Positions 9,625 through 19,041 of a stretch of 52,457 nt of DNA are shown one piece after another. The translations under genes and the position numbers were made by a program. The stretch's first letter is position 1; the number at the start of each line of letters is the position of its first letter. The notes under the pieces were generated by a model. The model was not told the origin of the DNA and searched no databases. It saw only the letters and a program-made list of their open reading frames with translations. Source of the DNA: Symbiodinium natans (taxonomy: Eukaryota; Sar; Dinophyceae; Suessiales; Symbiodiniaceae); NCBI GenBank assembly GCA_905221605.1, contig CAJNDS010002544.1:64001-116457 (forward strand), read 5' to 3'.

Positions 9625-9744
9625 CCCGGATTTTCCAAAACCCCTGAATTAAGGAGTATACCCCAATTCCTTACCTTAGAATCACGGGTTTAGGGTTTAG
9701 GGTTAGGGTATACTCCTTAATTAAGGGGTTTTGGAAGATCTGGG
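9625..9744. mobile_element. Family C palindromic element with a telomeric insertion at its centre
   Basis: The left arm CCCGGATTTTCCAAAACCCC pairs with right arm GGGGTTTTGGAAGATCTGGG. The inner arms GGAGTATACCCC and GGGTATACTCC pair as well. Three G-strand telomeric units (about 9689-9710) occupy the loop, where the copy at 17451-17559 has unrelated sequence. Confidence 0.75.
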
Positions 9745-9924
9745 TCGTTGCTGACCTCGACTCCTCCCTGTTGGCGCAAGCCCAGCTAGGCCGACCTCCA
9801 ACCCTAGCACCCTAGCACCTGAACACTACACCATGAACGCTAAACCCTAATCCCTGAACCCTAACCCCTAAACCCTAAACCCTAACCCCTCAGCCTGAAC
9901 CCCTGAGCCCACTGCACCCCAGAG

Positions 9925-10007
9925 CTTCGCCAGGATGACTCTTGGGCCTCCTCCGACTTGTGGGAGGGCCGCAGCGAGGAGGCGAAGGAGTCTCTCCTCC
10001 CCGCATG
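9925..10007 (+). CDS. Exon-like island, unknown, acidic
   Basis: Acceptor CCCCAGAG. It reads LRQDDSWASSDLWEGRSEEA then KESLLPA and ends CCGCATG|GTAGGG, where the donor merges into a long TTTAGGG array. A CCCTAAA block lies left at 9840-9895. Confidence 0.45.
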
Positions 10008-10145
10008 GTAGGGTTTAGGGTTTAGGGTTTAGGGTTTAGGGTTTAGGGTTTAGGGTTTAGGGTTTAGGGTTTAGGGTTTAGGGTTTAGGGTTTAGGGTTT
10101 AGGGTTTAGGGTTTAGGGTTAGGGTTTAGGGTTTAGGGTTTAGGG
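10008..10145. repeat. Long TTTAGGG array, about 19 units
   Basis: Almost perfect G-strand array directly following the exon that ends at 10007. One unit is shortened to TTAGGG near 10120. No other sequence is embedded. Confidence 0.95.
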
Positions 10146-10416
10146 TGGCTTGGTCCTGTCTGTGGAGCAGCTGCGGTCCACGACATCCCACCCTGTAATT
10201 TAGAGAGTTACCTGGACACCAGTCAGATAGATAGCCTACCTACACCAAATAAGGTCCGCGCCTACCAGGCTTCAGAACTAACTAGGGCCTTCGGTCGCAC
10301 ACCTGCGCACGCAGAGGAGTTTGTGAAGTTTTTGCGTTCTGGGACGACTGCCGCATCTGCCCTGCACCACCCGTGGCCTCTCGACGCAAGACAAGCATGC
10401 TGACTATGATTTGCTT

Positions 10417-10777
10417 TTGGGATGTTCCCCCTTATACTAAAACAGTCCTTTATAGGGATCATACTACAATCCCTATGACGCACTGTTAGTATAAAGCGGC
10501 ATATATTCCCTACCAAGGGCTGTCATTATTATAAGGAGGAACATCCAAAAGGTGCTTTCAGTTGTGTCTCAGTGGGTTTAAGGGTTCCATGCGAGCCGCT
10601 GATTCCAAAACTCCTCAATTATTAAGGAATATTACCCTGACTCTAGGGATCATGATTGTGAGTTAGGGTATGAACCCTAAACCCTAAACTCTAAACCCTA
10701 AACCCTAAGCCCTAAGCCCTAAACCCTAAACCCTAGACCCTGTATATTCCTGAAATGAAGGGCTTTTGGAAGATCGG
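10417..10777. mobile_element. Two neighbouring palindromic elements (family B, then family C with telomeric DNA)
   Basis: 10417-10547 is a family B copy (TTGGGATGTTCCCCCTTATA ... GGAGGAACATCCAA). 10601-10777 is a family C copy in which a C-strand telomeric block (10675-10740) interrupts the right half, between GAGTTAGGGTATGAA and TATATTCC. The left arm of the second copy is otherwise well preserved. Confidence 0.65.
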
Positions 10778-10874
10778 AGTCGAATGCCCTTTCCACACCC
10801 AGAGTCGAAGCTGAAGCCCTGGCAGCTCGCAAAAGAAAGTTTTACTGCATCATATGGGGGTCGATGGGGTCGGA

Positions 10875-10970
10875 ATAATAATGATAAAAATATCAATAAT
10901 AATAAGAATAATATTTAAAACATAATAATAATAATAAAAGTATTACTAGTAGTAATAATAAGTTATTGTG
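10875..10970. repeat. AAT/ATA-rich low-complexity tract
   Basis: A degenerate run of AATAAT trinucleotides, very different in composition from its GC-rich surroundings. No gene or palindrome seen in it. Confidence 0.8.
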
Positions 10971-11280
10971 TAAGAGCATTCCCTTGTGGCCTCTGTATAT
11001 AGTTATGCTATAAGCCCCCCCCCCAAAAAAAAAAAAAAAAATCATAATTCTCAAGGCCCCTATACTGCAGCGCTTCCTGAGTGTGAGCTAGACGGGGTGG
11101 CGCGAAAAAGGACCCTTAAACGCTCCACCAAGCTAAAACCCGAACCCCTGTACCAAATGACACTCAACTCCCCTATAACCGCCAACCCTGCACCAACACC
11201 CAAAACCCTAAACCCGAAACCCGAAACCCGAAACCCGAAACCCTAAACCCTAAACCCTAAACCCTGTGCTGAAAGCCCAG

Positions 11281-11871
11281 GTTGCGGAATGTGCTGCTCC
11301 GGCCAAGCCTTTCCCCGGAGAACCTCGAGGATGACGCGCGGGAGAGGCACCGGTAAACCCTAAACCCTAAACCCGAAACCCTAAACCCTAAACCCTAAAC
11401 CCTAAGCTGGAGGATCGCCTGCTACGCGACCGTGCGCGCCTCAGTCCTCTGCCAAAGTTTGCACTCCCTGGTGCCCGATGTAAGGATCTTCTGGTGGGTT
11501 TAGGGTTTAGGGTTTAGGATTTAGGGTTTAGGGGGCGGTGGGCGGAATGTTACAATGCTGCGGTTGCTTGGTTCCGTGCTGTTTTCTGCTGGAGAGAAGA
11601 GGGAAGGCTTCACTTCAAGTGGCTGGATGTCCAGGAAGGTTGGATGCAGTTATCGTTCGCTGACGATGATTTTACCAGCGCAGTTCTTTCTTGGCTTAGC
11701 TGGCTTCGGTTGCTGGGTGAAGTGCCCCCTTTTGTCGTGCAGCTTACTGTCGTCACGGATACTGAACGATGGCAGGAATGTGTGCAACATCTTATGCGTT
11801 TCTACTTCGATTGCGTTTTCATGATTGAGTCGGTTCCTGCTTCTCACGGGGACAGGGTTCGTCGTTGCTGA
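11281..11871 (+). CDS. Three-exon 3' end of a gene interrupted by telomeric introns
   Basis: Exons 11281-11352 (LRNVLLRPSLSPENLEDDAR...), 11407-11484 (WRIACYATVRASVLCQSLHS...) and 11532-11871 join in phase 2 at both junctions. The last exon reads GRWAECYNAAVAWFRAVFCW and onwards to VPASHGDRVRRC with TGA at 11869-11871. The first intron (54 nt) is a pure C-strand telomeric array with GT...AG; the second (47 nt, GA donor) is mostly G-strand array ending TTTAG. The protein is Trp/Leu-rich and unrecognised. The last exon may be shorter if a further intron exists. Confidence 0.55.
11353..11406 (+). repeat. Candidate telomeric intron, C-strand orientation
   Basis: The exon ends CACCG; the intron starts GTAAACCCTAAACCC and ends CCCTAAG, 54 nt in all and almost only CCCTAAA units. 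The flanking exons join in phase 2 without a stop. The acceptor AG is created by a CCCTAAG variant unit at the very edge of the array. Confidence 0.6.
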
Positions 11872-12571
11872 TGGGCAAGTGCGAGTAAGTGCCATGCAAG
11901 AGCGGTCTGTGTGCGCGGTGGTCAAAGAGCCACTGCCGATTTGAGTCGCCTGTTCCTGTAAGTGCAGTGGTCGCGGGCCATTGCCTCTTTTGTGCTGGCT
12001 GTGATGCCACGACAGGCCTGACATTGACTGAGCGCCTGTGAGAGAGAGAGAGAGAGAGAGGGTTTAGGGTTTAGGATTTAGGGTTTAGGGTTTAGGGTTT
12101 AGGGTTTAGGATTTAGCGTTTAGGGTTTAGGGTTTAGGGTTTAGGGGTGCTTCAACTTCCCCCCTCCAAAGTTTTCGGGGCTCTACAGAAGGCACTTCAA
12201 CACCCAACCCCCTTTAGCTCTCAGCCTTACGAGTTGTGCACGAACCTGAACTGATCATTTAGAGCGTTGGGTGCACTCGGCGAATTATCTTCCTGGTCCG
12301 CAACTGCAGCGTGGGCAGAGAACCTGAGATGACGAGAGCCCTGTTGCAGAAATTGAAAGACCGGGAGGTTCATGGGTACTTATAATATGTAGGGTTCTGA
12401 GTATGGTAACTATACTTCTAACCTTATTCAGGGTACTTGCAACCGTACTGACAAGTCCCCACAAACCTCCAAGGAGGGCTTAGGGTTTAGGGTTTAGGGT
12501 TTGGGGTTTGGGGTTTGAGGTTTAGGGTTTAGGGTTTGGGGTTTAGGGTTTAGGGTTTGGAGAGTCATCAG
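11872..12571. other. Intergenic: GA run, telomeric arrays, decayed family E element
   Basis: A (GA)n run at about 12039-12060 abuts a TTTAGGG array (12060-12146). A decayed palindromic family E copy (GGTTCATGGGTACTTATAA ... CAAACCTCCAAGG) lies at about 12366-12475, followed by another array. No convincing exon seen. Confidence 0.5.
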
Positions 12572-13494
12572 GGAAAACTCGGAGGAACTGTGCTTGCGGA
12601 GGCACTCCTCCTGATCCCCATCGAGATGGCGCAGCGCGACGTCGAAGCCTGGCTGCGCCAGAGAAGAGCCCTAAGCCCTAAACCCTAAACCCTAAACCCT
12701 GAACCCTGAACCCTGAACCCTAAACCCTGACCCCTGAACCCTGAACCCTAAACCCTAAACCCTAAACAAAAATTAGCAGGTCTTTGGGGGTCTTGAGGGT
12801 TCAGGGCCTTCTCTTAACCCTCGACCCCAGACCCTAAACAGCGTGGCTTGGGAAGCATCAAAAGTAAATACATGAAACAAGTATATCAATAACTTATTTG
12901 TGTATATGTAGATGTGGAGCTGATGTGTATATATATATATATGTACAATACATGGTATAGTCTATATATATATATATATTTATTTAGTTATTTATATCTA
13001 TCTGCTCTGTCTGCGCAAGCTTGACAAGGAGTCCTTGCTGAAGGAGCTGAATGCCTTTGACCAGGAACGGGCTTTGCACGGGGGATCCCAACCTTGCCGC
13101 GCCCCCCGCGCCGGATCTCCATGCAATGTGGCTGTGTGTGACAGCTTTCTCTGAAATCTATAACGGGTTGAGGGTTTAGGGTTTAGGGTTTAGGGTAAGA
13201 CCTATGGAAGCTTCTTAGAAGTCGTTTTGGCGAACCCAGAAGCCCAAAAGCTATGACAAGAGCACGAGAGGGCTCTGGAAGCCTTCAATGTTGTCCATGG
13301 CAGAAAGGAAACTGACTCTTCACTCTAAATCCTGAACCCTAAACCCCAAATCCTAAACCCTAAACCCTAAGCCTAAACCCTAAACACAAACACAAGTTGC
13401 AGAAGCTGATGCCGCAGATGATACTCGCGGCAATGGGACGGCGTATCCGCTTGTGCCCTCACTGTGCGAAGACTCTACCTTTACCGTTTCATAA
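12572..13494 (+). CDS. Exon-like islands ending in a stop; 3' end of an unknown gene
   Basis: Islands: 12572-12660 (LGGTVLAEALLLIPIEMAQR then DVEAWLRQ), 13020-13084 (LDKESLLKELNAFDQERALH), 13271-about 13315 (ALEAFNVVHGRKETDS) and 13403-13494 (ADAADDTRGNGTAYPLVPSL then CEDSTFTVS and TAA at 13492-13494). Each has an AG acceptor, but the phases of consecutive islands could not all be reconciled, so they may come from one gene with missed exons or from more than one. Confidence 0.35.
12925..12995. repeat. AT dinucleotide tracts
   Basis: Two (TA)n runs (about 12928-12942 and 12964-12980) in an AT-rich patch inside a candidate intron. No coding content. Confidence 0.85.
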
Positions 13495-14413
13495 AGAAAT
13501 AGGGATTGCCAGACGGGCGGTAAAACTAAATGCCTTGCATGCTCATGTAGTGCATGAATCATGAACTCTGACAGACGAGACGGTGGAAATGTTAATAACA
13601 TTTTACCATTGACACTAGAAAAGCTCAGAAGATTGTTTTCTTGCAGAAATCAATGCAAGAGGCTAGTGGTATTCTTCTCCAAGATGAGCAACAGGGTTCT
13701 GCCAATTCTTTGGGGTAGACTGAGAACAGGATGATGATGGCCTCATTGCGCTTGTCTCGGCCCAGAAGCAACCGGTCAGCATACTAGGGGTCCTCATTAT
13801 AAAGAGATCGTACTATTTACCCTAAATAGGGTTTAGGAGACAAAAGGACATGGGTGCATTGAAGCAGATTCCAGGTTGAAAAGGGACATGGGGGTACCTC
13901 CTTGGGGCCCCTATTAATGAGGGAACCCTACTGTTTGGGGGGTCTATATAATGGGGTCCCTTATCTACGTAAACCCCCATATGCCAAACAAGCAGACCCA
14001 AATTTCAACGTGGGGGAAGTAGGTTTGAAGCAGATTGGGACATCGTAGCTTACTTGGAGGTTCATGGGTAGCCAACAGCAGGCTTATAAGTATGGTAACT
14101 ATATCAATATAATAACTATGCTTCTACATGAAGCTCCCCGTATGGAAGGCTTAAGCCCCCGTGCGTACTTGGCCCTCACCCCTCGCACCTAGAAGCTGCG
14201 GTGGATCAGATGGGTATCCAAAGAGCCCAATATCCCTTGATGAAGCAATATCCTTTGACTAAGGAATATACCTTACATCATATGAAGGGCCCCTCTATAT
14301 TTTAAGGTCTATTCCTTAACTAAGGAGTAATTGCGCTCCCTGGGTATATCGGGTACCCGAAACCCTAAAGCCTAAACCCGAAATCCTAACCCTAAGCCCT
14401 AAACCCTAACAAG
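13495..14413. other. Stretch with remnants of three palindromic families, no clear gene
   Basis: Seen here: a family F pair (GGGGTCC...GGACCCC type, about 13785-13990), a decayed family E copy (about 14061-14135) and a decayed family A copy (about 14224-14345). A short telomeric block ends the stretch. Confidence 0.5.
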
Positions 14414-14487
14414 TCTTCGTGGCACAGCCATCTGAGGATTCTGGAGAAGCGCGGCGTGCGCCAGGCGGCCGCTGAGGTGCATGTGCA
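14414..14487 (+). CDS. Exon-like island, basic/helical, unknown
   Basis: Acceptor CTAACAAG formed at the edge of a CCCTAAA block. It reads SSWHSHLRILEKRGVRQAAA then EVHVQ. Telomeric repeats follow immediately. Unlinked to neighbours by phase. Confidence 0.4.
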
Positions 14488-14585
14488 GAAACCCGAAACC
14501 CTCAACCCTCAACCCTAAACCCTAATCCTAAACCCTAAACCCCAAACCCTAAACCCTAATCCTAAACCCTAAACCCTAGGTGCAG

Positions 14586-14703
14586 GGTCGAACTGTGAGG
14601 GCTGCAGGACGCGGAAAGTGTCCTTGGCCATGTCCTTCAATTGCCAGGGGCCGCAGCATGAGGAATGCCAGGAAGCTGCGGCAGTCAAGAAGACGGTTCC
14701 AGT
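14586..14703 (+). CDS. Exon-like island, Cys-rich, unknown
   Basis: Acceptor GTGCAG|G. One frame reads SNCEGCRTRKVSLAMSFNCQ then GPQHEECQEAAAVKK; a second Arg-rich frame is also open, so the reading is uncertain. It is followed directly by the family E palindrome. Confidence 0.35.
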
Positions 14704-14711
14704 ATTGCCAC

Positions 14712-14864
14712 AAGTACTTAGAGGTTCATGGTACTTATTGACCAATTATAACTGTACTTCTAACCCACTTATAAGCCCCCTAAGTGCCCTAATATGGTTA
14801 TAAGTACAGTTCTAAGTACTGTTATAATTGGTTAATAAGTACCATGAACCTTCAAGTAAGGAAA
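14712..14864. mobile_element. Intact family E palindromic element
   Basis: The ends are TACTTAGAGGTTCATGGTAC and GTACCATGAACCTTCAAGTA. The inner arms ACTTATTGACCAATTATAAC and GTTATAATTGGTTAATAAGT pair over about 25 bp, so nearly the whole element can form one hairpin. No coding capacity. Other copies: 12366-12475, 14061-14135, 17156-17262, 31425-31541. Confidence 0.8.
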
Positions 14865-14974
14865 GGCCCTAAACCCTGAACCCTGAACCCTAAACCCTAA
14901 ACCCTAAACCCTAAACCCTAAACCCTAAACCCCAAACCCTAAACTCTAAACCCTAAACCCTTGACAATTCGCAG

Positions 14975-15215
14975 GCAGCGCTTGCGGTGGCCGATGTGAG
15001 GGGCACAGGCACTCGAGAGGGTGTTGTGCCTGGGGAAGCAAAGGGTCCAAAAACGCCAGGTTTGGGGTTTAGGGCCTGTAGGGGTTTAGGGTTTAGGGTT
15101 TGGGGTTTAGGGTTTAGGGTTTAGGGTTTAGGGCGGGTGGTTCGGGCGTGTAGTGTAGCGACAAGTCAGCAGCTGTGGGGCGCCTGTAGTCACGTTGCCA
15201 AGATGGTGCCCCACT
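14975..15215 (+). CDS. Two exon-like islands, unknown
   Basis: 14975-15059 (AALAVADVRGTGTREGVVPG then EAKGPKTP), acceptor TTCGCAG and donor G|GTTTGG leading into telomeric repeat. About 15166-15215 has a strong GTAAAG donor; one frame reads LWGACSHVAKMVPHC and fits the phase of the exon at 15431. The join between the two islands is not phase-consistent in my reading. Confidence 0.35.
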
Positions 15216-15430
15216 GTAAAGCTGCAGGCCCCAGAATGACAAAGGCCTCGCGTCCTCTGCAGGCCCTTGCAACCAGCCCAGAAAACCCGCTGACTTCGTT
15301 AGTTAGAGCGTTTGTCATCTACTACCCTAAGCCCTGAAGCCTAAACCCTAAACCCTAAACTTGCCCTAAACCCTAAACCCTAGACCCCAAGCCCTAAACC
15401 CTAAACCCTAAACCCTGAACCCAGCACGAG

Positions 15431-16249
15431 GCGTCCTTGACTTCAGCGCACTGGCTGCGGCGGGCTTTCTCGCGGACTTGGTGGGGCCAGGGGTCTTCTT
15501 CATGGCCACGACGCGTTGCGCGCTGAGGTTTAGGGTTCAGGGTTTAGGGTTTAGGGTTTAGAGTTTAGGGTTAGGGTTTAGGGTTTAGGGTGTGTATGAA
15601 GTGCTACCAAGAGTTACTATGCACACGAGCTGGAATGACACAGTTTCGCCGTCGTCGCCAACGCCCGAAAAGCAGCCTCAGCCCCTGAAGCCCAAACCCT
15701 AAAGCAACAAGGCCCCACACCCGCACCCGAAACCTCAGACCCTAAATCGGAAGCCCCAAGCCCCAAACCCCAACCCTAAACCCAGCAGGGTTTAGGATTA
15801 GGGGTTTAAGGTTTAGGATTTGGGGTGTAGGGTTTAGGTTTTTGCGGCCCACCCTGGCCACTTTTCCGAAGAACTCGGCAGGCGCGCGGTAGCTCGACAA
15901 GGCCCTCGGGTATAGGGTTCAGGGTTTTCTTGATTGAGGGTGCAAAAAAAATGGATTGAGGGTTTAGGGTTGGGGCTCAGGGCTTAGGGTTTAGGGGTGA
16001 AGTCTATAGGGTTCAGGGTTTAGGGATTGAGGGTTCAAAAAAAGGGATTGAGGGTTTAAGGTTGGGGCTCAGGGCTTAGGGTTTAGGGGCGAAGTCCTGA
16101 TGCAAGAGGGGTTCGGATTGAGCGACAAAGACGAGACCCTGGTGGGTACCCCTTTTCCCAACTCAATCGGTTTCCTGCCAACGCATGGGGCAGAAACTGA
16201 GTGCACACGGGGCGTGCGCGATTCGGATGGCCAAGAAGTGCAACGCTGA
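15431..16249 (+). CDS. Three-exon 3' gene end with a purely telomeric intron
   Basis: Exons 15431-15527 (VLDFSALAAAGFLADLVGPG then VFFMATTRCAL), 15589-15671 (VCMKCYQELLCTRAGMTQFR...) and 16107-16249 (GFGLSDKDETLVGTPFPNSI ... RDSDGQEVQR, TGA at 16247-16249). The first join is phase 2 across a telomeric intron, the second phase 1 with a GC donor. The first exon carries a hydrophobic, possibly membrane-spanning stretch. No family recognised. Another open frame overlaps the last exon, but the one chosen is phase-consistent. Confidence 0.5.
15528..15588 (+). repeat. Candidate telomeric intron, G-strand orientation
   Basis: 61 nt, starting GTTTAGGG directly after the exon and ending TTTAG directly before the next exon; it contains nothing but TTTAGGG units and close variants. 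The codon is split AG|G and the frame stays open on both sides. Both splice dinucleotides are intrinsic to the repeat unit. Confidence 0.65.
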
Positions 16250-16691
16250 TGCAACGGCCTCGGGCGACAATGTCGCTGCAACCTGACCGACACCCTAGCC
16301 AGCCTAGTTACGGGCTACTGAGCATGCGCACGAAGGGTACGAAACCCTTGCGAGTAAGGAAGGTTGGCTCTATCACGAGGTCACGAGGGGCGTTGACAAT
16401 TTCGACATGCAAAGGTTTCTTGGCAAGAGCAGGCCTTTTCGTATCAGGCGAGCAGGGAGAGTGGTGCGATTAGTGCTTTCATGCGCACTGCCTACACGAT
16501 GCCTCCACGGGTGCAAGCCCTCAACATTTTTGGAGCCTATCAGGAGCCTACCACCCTAAACCCTATAAATCCATAAGCCTTAACGCTAAACCTTGAACCC
16601 CTAAACCCTAAACCCTAAACCCTAAACCCTAAACCCTAAACCCTAAACCCTAAACCCTAAACCACGCAAGCCCCACACCCGGAAGCCCCAG
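16250..16691. other. Intergenic, ending in a CCCTAAA array
   Basis: Overlapping frames in 16250-16473 look non-coding. A C-strand array of nine units lies at 16602-16663, just upstream of the next gene's first recognised exon. Confidence 0.4.
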
Positions 16692-18328
16692 AGTTGCGAA
16701 CAGGTTTGCAGACATCAAGGGCCGGCTGCAGGAGCACTTCTTCGAGGTGCTCCACATCGCAAGGGGCCAGGGCTTAGGGTTCAGGGTTTGGGGTTAGGGG
16801 TGTTTAGGGTTTAGGGTTTGGGATTTAGGGTTTGGGGTTTAGGGTTTAGGTTTCAGGGTTTAGGGTTTAGGGCTCCTCTCAGCAAGTCCATGTGTAAAAA
16901 GCGAACGGTTTAGGAGCCCTGAACGCGAGCTGCGAGGCGATTCCATGATATGATGTCCCTCCGGGGGCAGCCCAAACCCTTGAACCTAAACCCTAAACCC
17001 TTCTGATCTGCCTTGGGTGGCTAGGCCTATGGCGACGAAGAAGAGGAGTCCCTTGGCAGTTCAACTATGGCATGGGCCCCTGGAGGTTCATAAACCCTAA
17101 ACCCTAAACCCTAAACCCTAAACCCTAAACCCTAAACCCTAAAGGACATGGGCCCCTGGAGGTTCATGGGTAGTTCTAAGGGGTCATAGGCATGGCCACT
17201 ATACTTATAGCCTTATTTAGGGTACTTATAACCCTACTTGTAGCTACTCATGAACCTACAAGGCACAAAAGCGCCAACCCCAATCTTGTGCCGCAGACCG
17301 TGTCTTTGGGCCCGAACCCTAAACCCTAAACCCTAAACCCTAAACCCTAAACCCTAAACCCTAAAGATCGAGTTGGGATGTTGGCATGCGGAGCCCGAAA
17401 CCACCAACTGTTGGAAACCTCTGCCGTTGTCAATCTCAAGTGCTTATAGACCCAGATCTTCCAAAACCCCTTTAATTAAGGAGTATACCCCAATTCACAA
17501 ACATGATCCTTAGTAGAACTTGGGGGTATATTCCTTAGTTCAGGGGTTTTGGAAAGATAAAATAGGGTACACTTCTTTATTTAAGGAGTTTTGCAAGTTC
17601 AGGATGAACTACCTTGCAAGCCGCGGGTTCTACCGAGGGGCCACGTGCTGCAGTCGGATCTGCGAAGCAGCGTCAGGAATTCGGCAGGGGCCCCAGACTC
17701 CCAGCATGTGGGTATTTAGGGTTTAGGGTTTAGGGTTTAGGGTAGGGGGGCCCCGTTTATACCCCGGAATAGAACAGACTCCCCTTGTAAGGACCCCCAA
17801 AATGGGTACCCTTATTTTCGGAAACCCCATCGTGGCTTGAGACTATAGGCCATAGGATCCTGTCCAGGCTAAACACTGGGGATATTTAGAGACTTTTCCG
17901 GAACGCCCTAAACCCTAAACCCTAAACCCTATACCCTAGACCCTAAACCCTATACCCTAAACCCTAAACCCTAAACCAGGCCGAAAGAGTTTCTCGCATG
18001 ACTACGTATTGGGGCGCTTTTCGGAGTTGGCAGCCGCGAGCCTTCTCGGTGTCAGGTGGGGGAAGTCCTCCAAGTGCAAGGCAACGTGAGGCCCGTTGAT
18101 TGTTTGGGGTTGGGGGTGAAAAGTCCAAAACTGGTGGCAAGTAGAGGTTTGGGTCCAGGGCATAGAACATCGTGTAAGACGAATCTAATCATACGCAAAG
18201 TCTGTCCTTGCCCGCTGCTGCGCCTGGTGCAGGTTGCTGTGATTGTTATAGCTGCCGGTTTGCTGCACCTTGTTCCGCACTCTTTCTCTCTGGTCGACGC
18301 AGATGCTTGCGAATTTTTGAGCCCATGA
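16692..18328 (+). CDS. Six-exon 3' gene portion, unknown membrane-type protein
   Basis: Exons 16692-16758 (VANRFADIKGRLQEHFFEVL), 17025-17075 (AYGDEEEESLGSSTMAW), 17373-17439 (LGCWHAEPETTNCWKPLPLS), 17598-17711 (QDELPCKPRVLPRGHVLQSD...), 17980-18080 (RKSFSHDYVLGRFSELAAAS...) and 18233-18328 join consistently in phases 0, 0, 1, 1 and 0. Donors are GC, GC, GT, GT and GC. The last exon is a hydrophobic helix (VAVIVIAAGLLHLV) followed by an acidic tail ending ACEFLSP and TGA. Introns hold telomeric arrays and family C and E palindromes; the intron 17712-17979 starts with TTTAGGG units and ends with CCCTAAA units. Function unknown. The 5' end is not identified. Confidence 0.55.
17071..17167. repeat. 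Telomeric array between 21-bp direct repeats
   Basis: Positions 17071-17091 and 17147-17167 are identical 21-mers (catgggcccctggaggttca plus t). Between them lie seven to eight CCCTAAA units and AAAGGA. The second copy continues into a family E palindromic element (GGAGGTTCATGGGTA), so the duplicated segment spans the exon edge and the element's end. This looks like a long target-site duplication around an inserted array. Confidence 0.8.
17156..17262. mobile_element. Family E palindromic element in an intron
   Basis: Arms CCTGGAGGTTCATGGGTAG and CTACTCATGAACCTACAAGG. It lies inside the intron 17076-17372 and its left end takes part in the 21-bp duplication flanking the telomeric array. Confidence 0.65.
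17451..17559. mobile_element. Family C palindromic element in an intron
   Basis: Arms CCCAGATCTTCCAAAACCCC and GGGGTTTTGGAAAGAT; inner arms GGAGTATACCCC and GGGGGTATATTCC. The centre is free of telomeric repeat, so it serves as the empty-site reference for the copies at 9625-9744 and 10601-10777. Confidence 0.7.
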
Positions 18329-18510
18329 CCAGTTTCTAGCCATCAGCTGTCACAGTTGACCCTTATAAGATCAAAAAGAGCTGTCAATTCGACATGTACC
18401 CGACTGGACATAGCCCAGCTGCGACGGGTTCAGGGTTTAGGGTTAACCCTAAACCCTAAACCCTAAACCGTAAACAGTTTAGGGACAATCCCAAAGTCTC
18501 GTCCTGCCAG

Positions 18511-18736
18511 CTTTGACGAGCTCCTCTCCGCCTTTACGGAGGAGGAGATTGATGAGGACACGACCATGCCAGTTTTGCATTCATGGTTTGGGGGTTGGAG
18601 GGATGAGGGCATGAAAGGATTTTGGTGTAAAAATAATCCCTGCGACGGGAATGACTCTGGAACGAAACTTCCGCCATTGGTTCCAGAAAGTCCGGCCGTG
18701 TTGTCCCAACTGCATCGGCATTTCTTTTTGCCTTAG
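18511..18736 (+). CDS. Open exon with stop, acidic, unknown
   Basis: Acceptor CTGCCAG|C. It reads FDELLSAFTEEEIDEDTTMP then VLHSWFGGWRDEG and runs 74 codons to TAG at 18734-18736. A telomeric block lies just upstream (18430-18485). The acidic start is vaguely EF-hand-like in composition but lacks the loop pattern. Terminal exon of a gene whose other exons are not recognised. Confidence 0.4.
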
Positions 18737-18976
18737 TGCTTCAGCCCAGGTCCTTCTATTCCAGCCTCCCCACATCCTACAGGCCTGCACTAGGTGCCCA
18801 GTTTGAAATCAGGATCATGGTTTACCACTGGTTGTTTTTGCAACCCTGTGATGTTGGCCTAGTCGCTGAGTAGATAGCCGTTAACCTTTTGGCTGTACAC
18901 AACCCTACCATATTTCAAAGGCCATCCGTTTTAGGTTGGGGATGGCAAGTTCTACATTCCCTTTAAGACCCACAAG

Positions 18977-19041
18977 CTGCGAACGACTCCTCCGAGGAGG
19001 ACCTACTGCCTACCCTGGCCAAGGCCACCGAATGTTGCAAG
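18977..19041 (+). CDS. Exon-like island, unknown
   Basis: Acceptor CCACAAG|C and a GA donor. It reads ANDSSEEDLLPTLAKATECC. Two other open frames overlap. A decayed family D palindrome (CAAAAAACAAAACATGTTCTTCC ... TTCTTAAGAAAACAGTAG) follows. Confidence 0.3.

Noticed and set aside
4500-11600. CRISPR-like spacing of repeats and about 100-bp unique spacers
   Set aside because: Repeat is a 7-mer telomeric unit of variable number and orientation, spacers are coding, and the genome is eukaryotic.
15849-15905. Island readable on both strands (plus HPGHFSEELGRRAVARQG, minus SSYRAPAEFFGKVARVGRK)
   Set aside because: Neither strand could be joined in phase with neighbours, and the exons on each side join without it.
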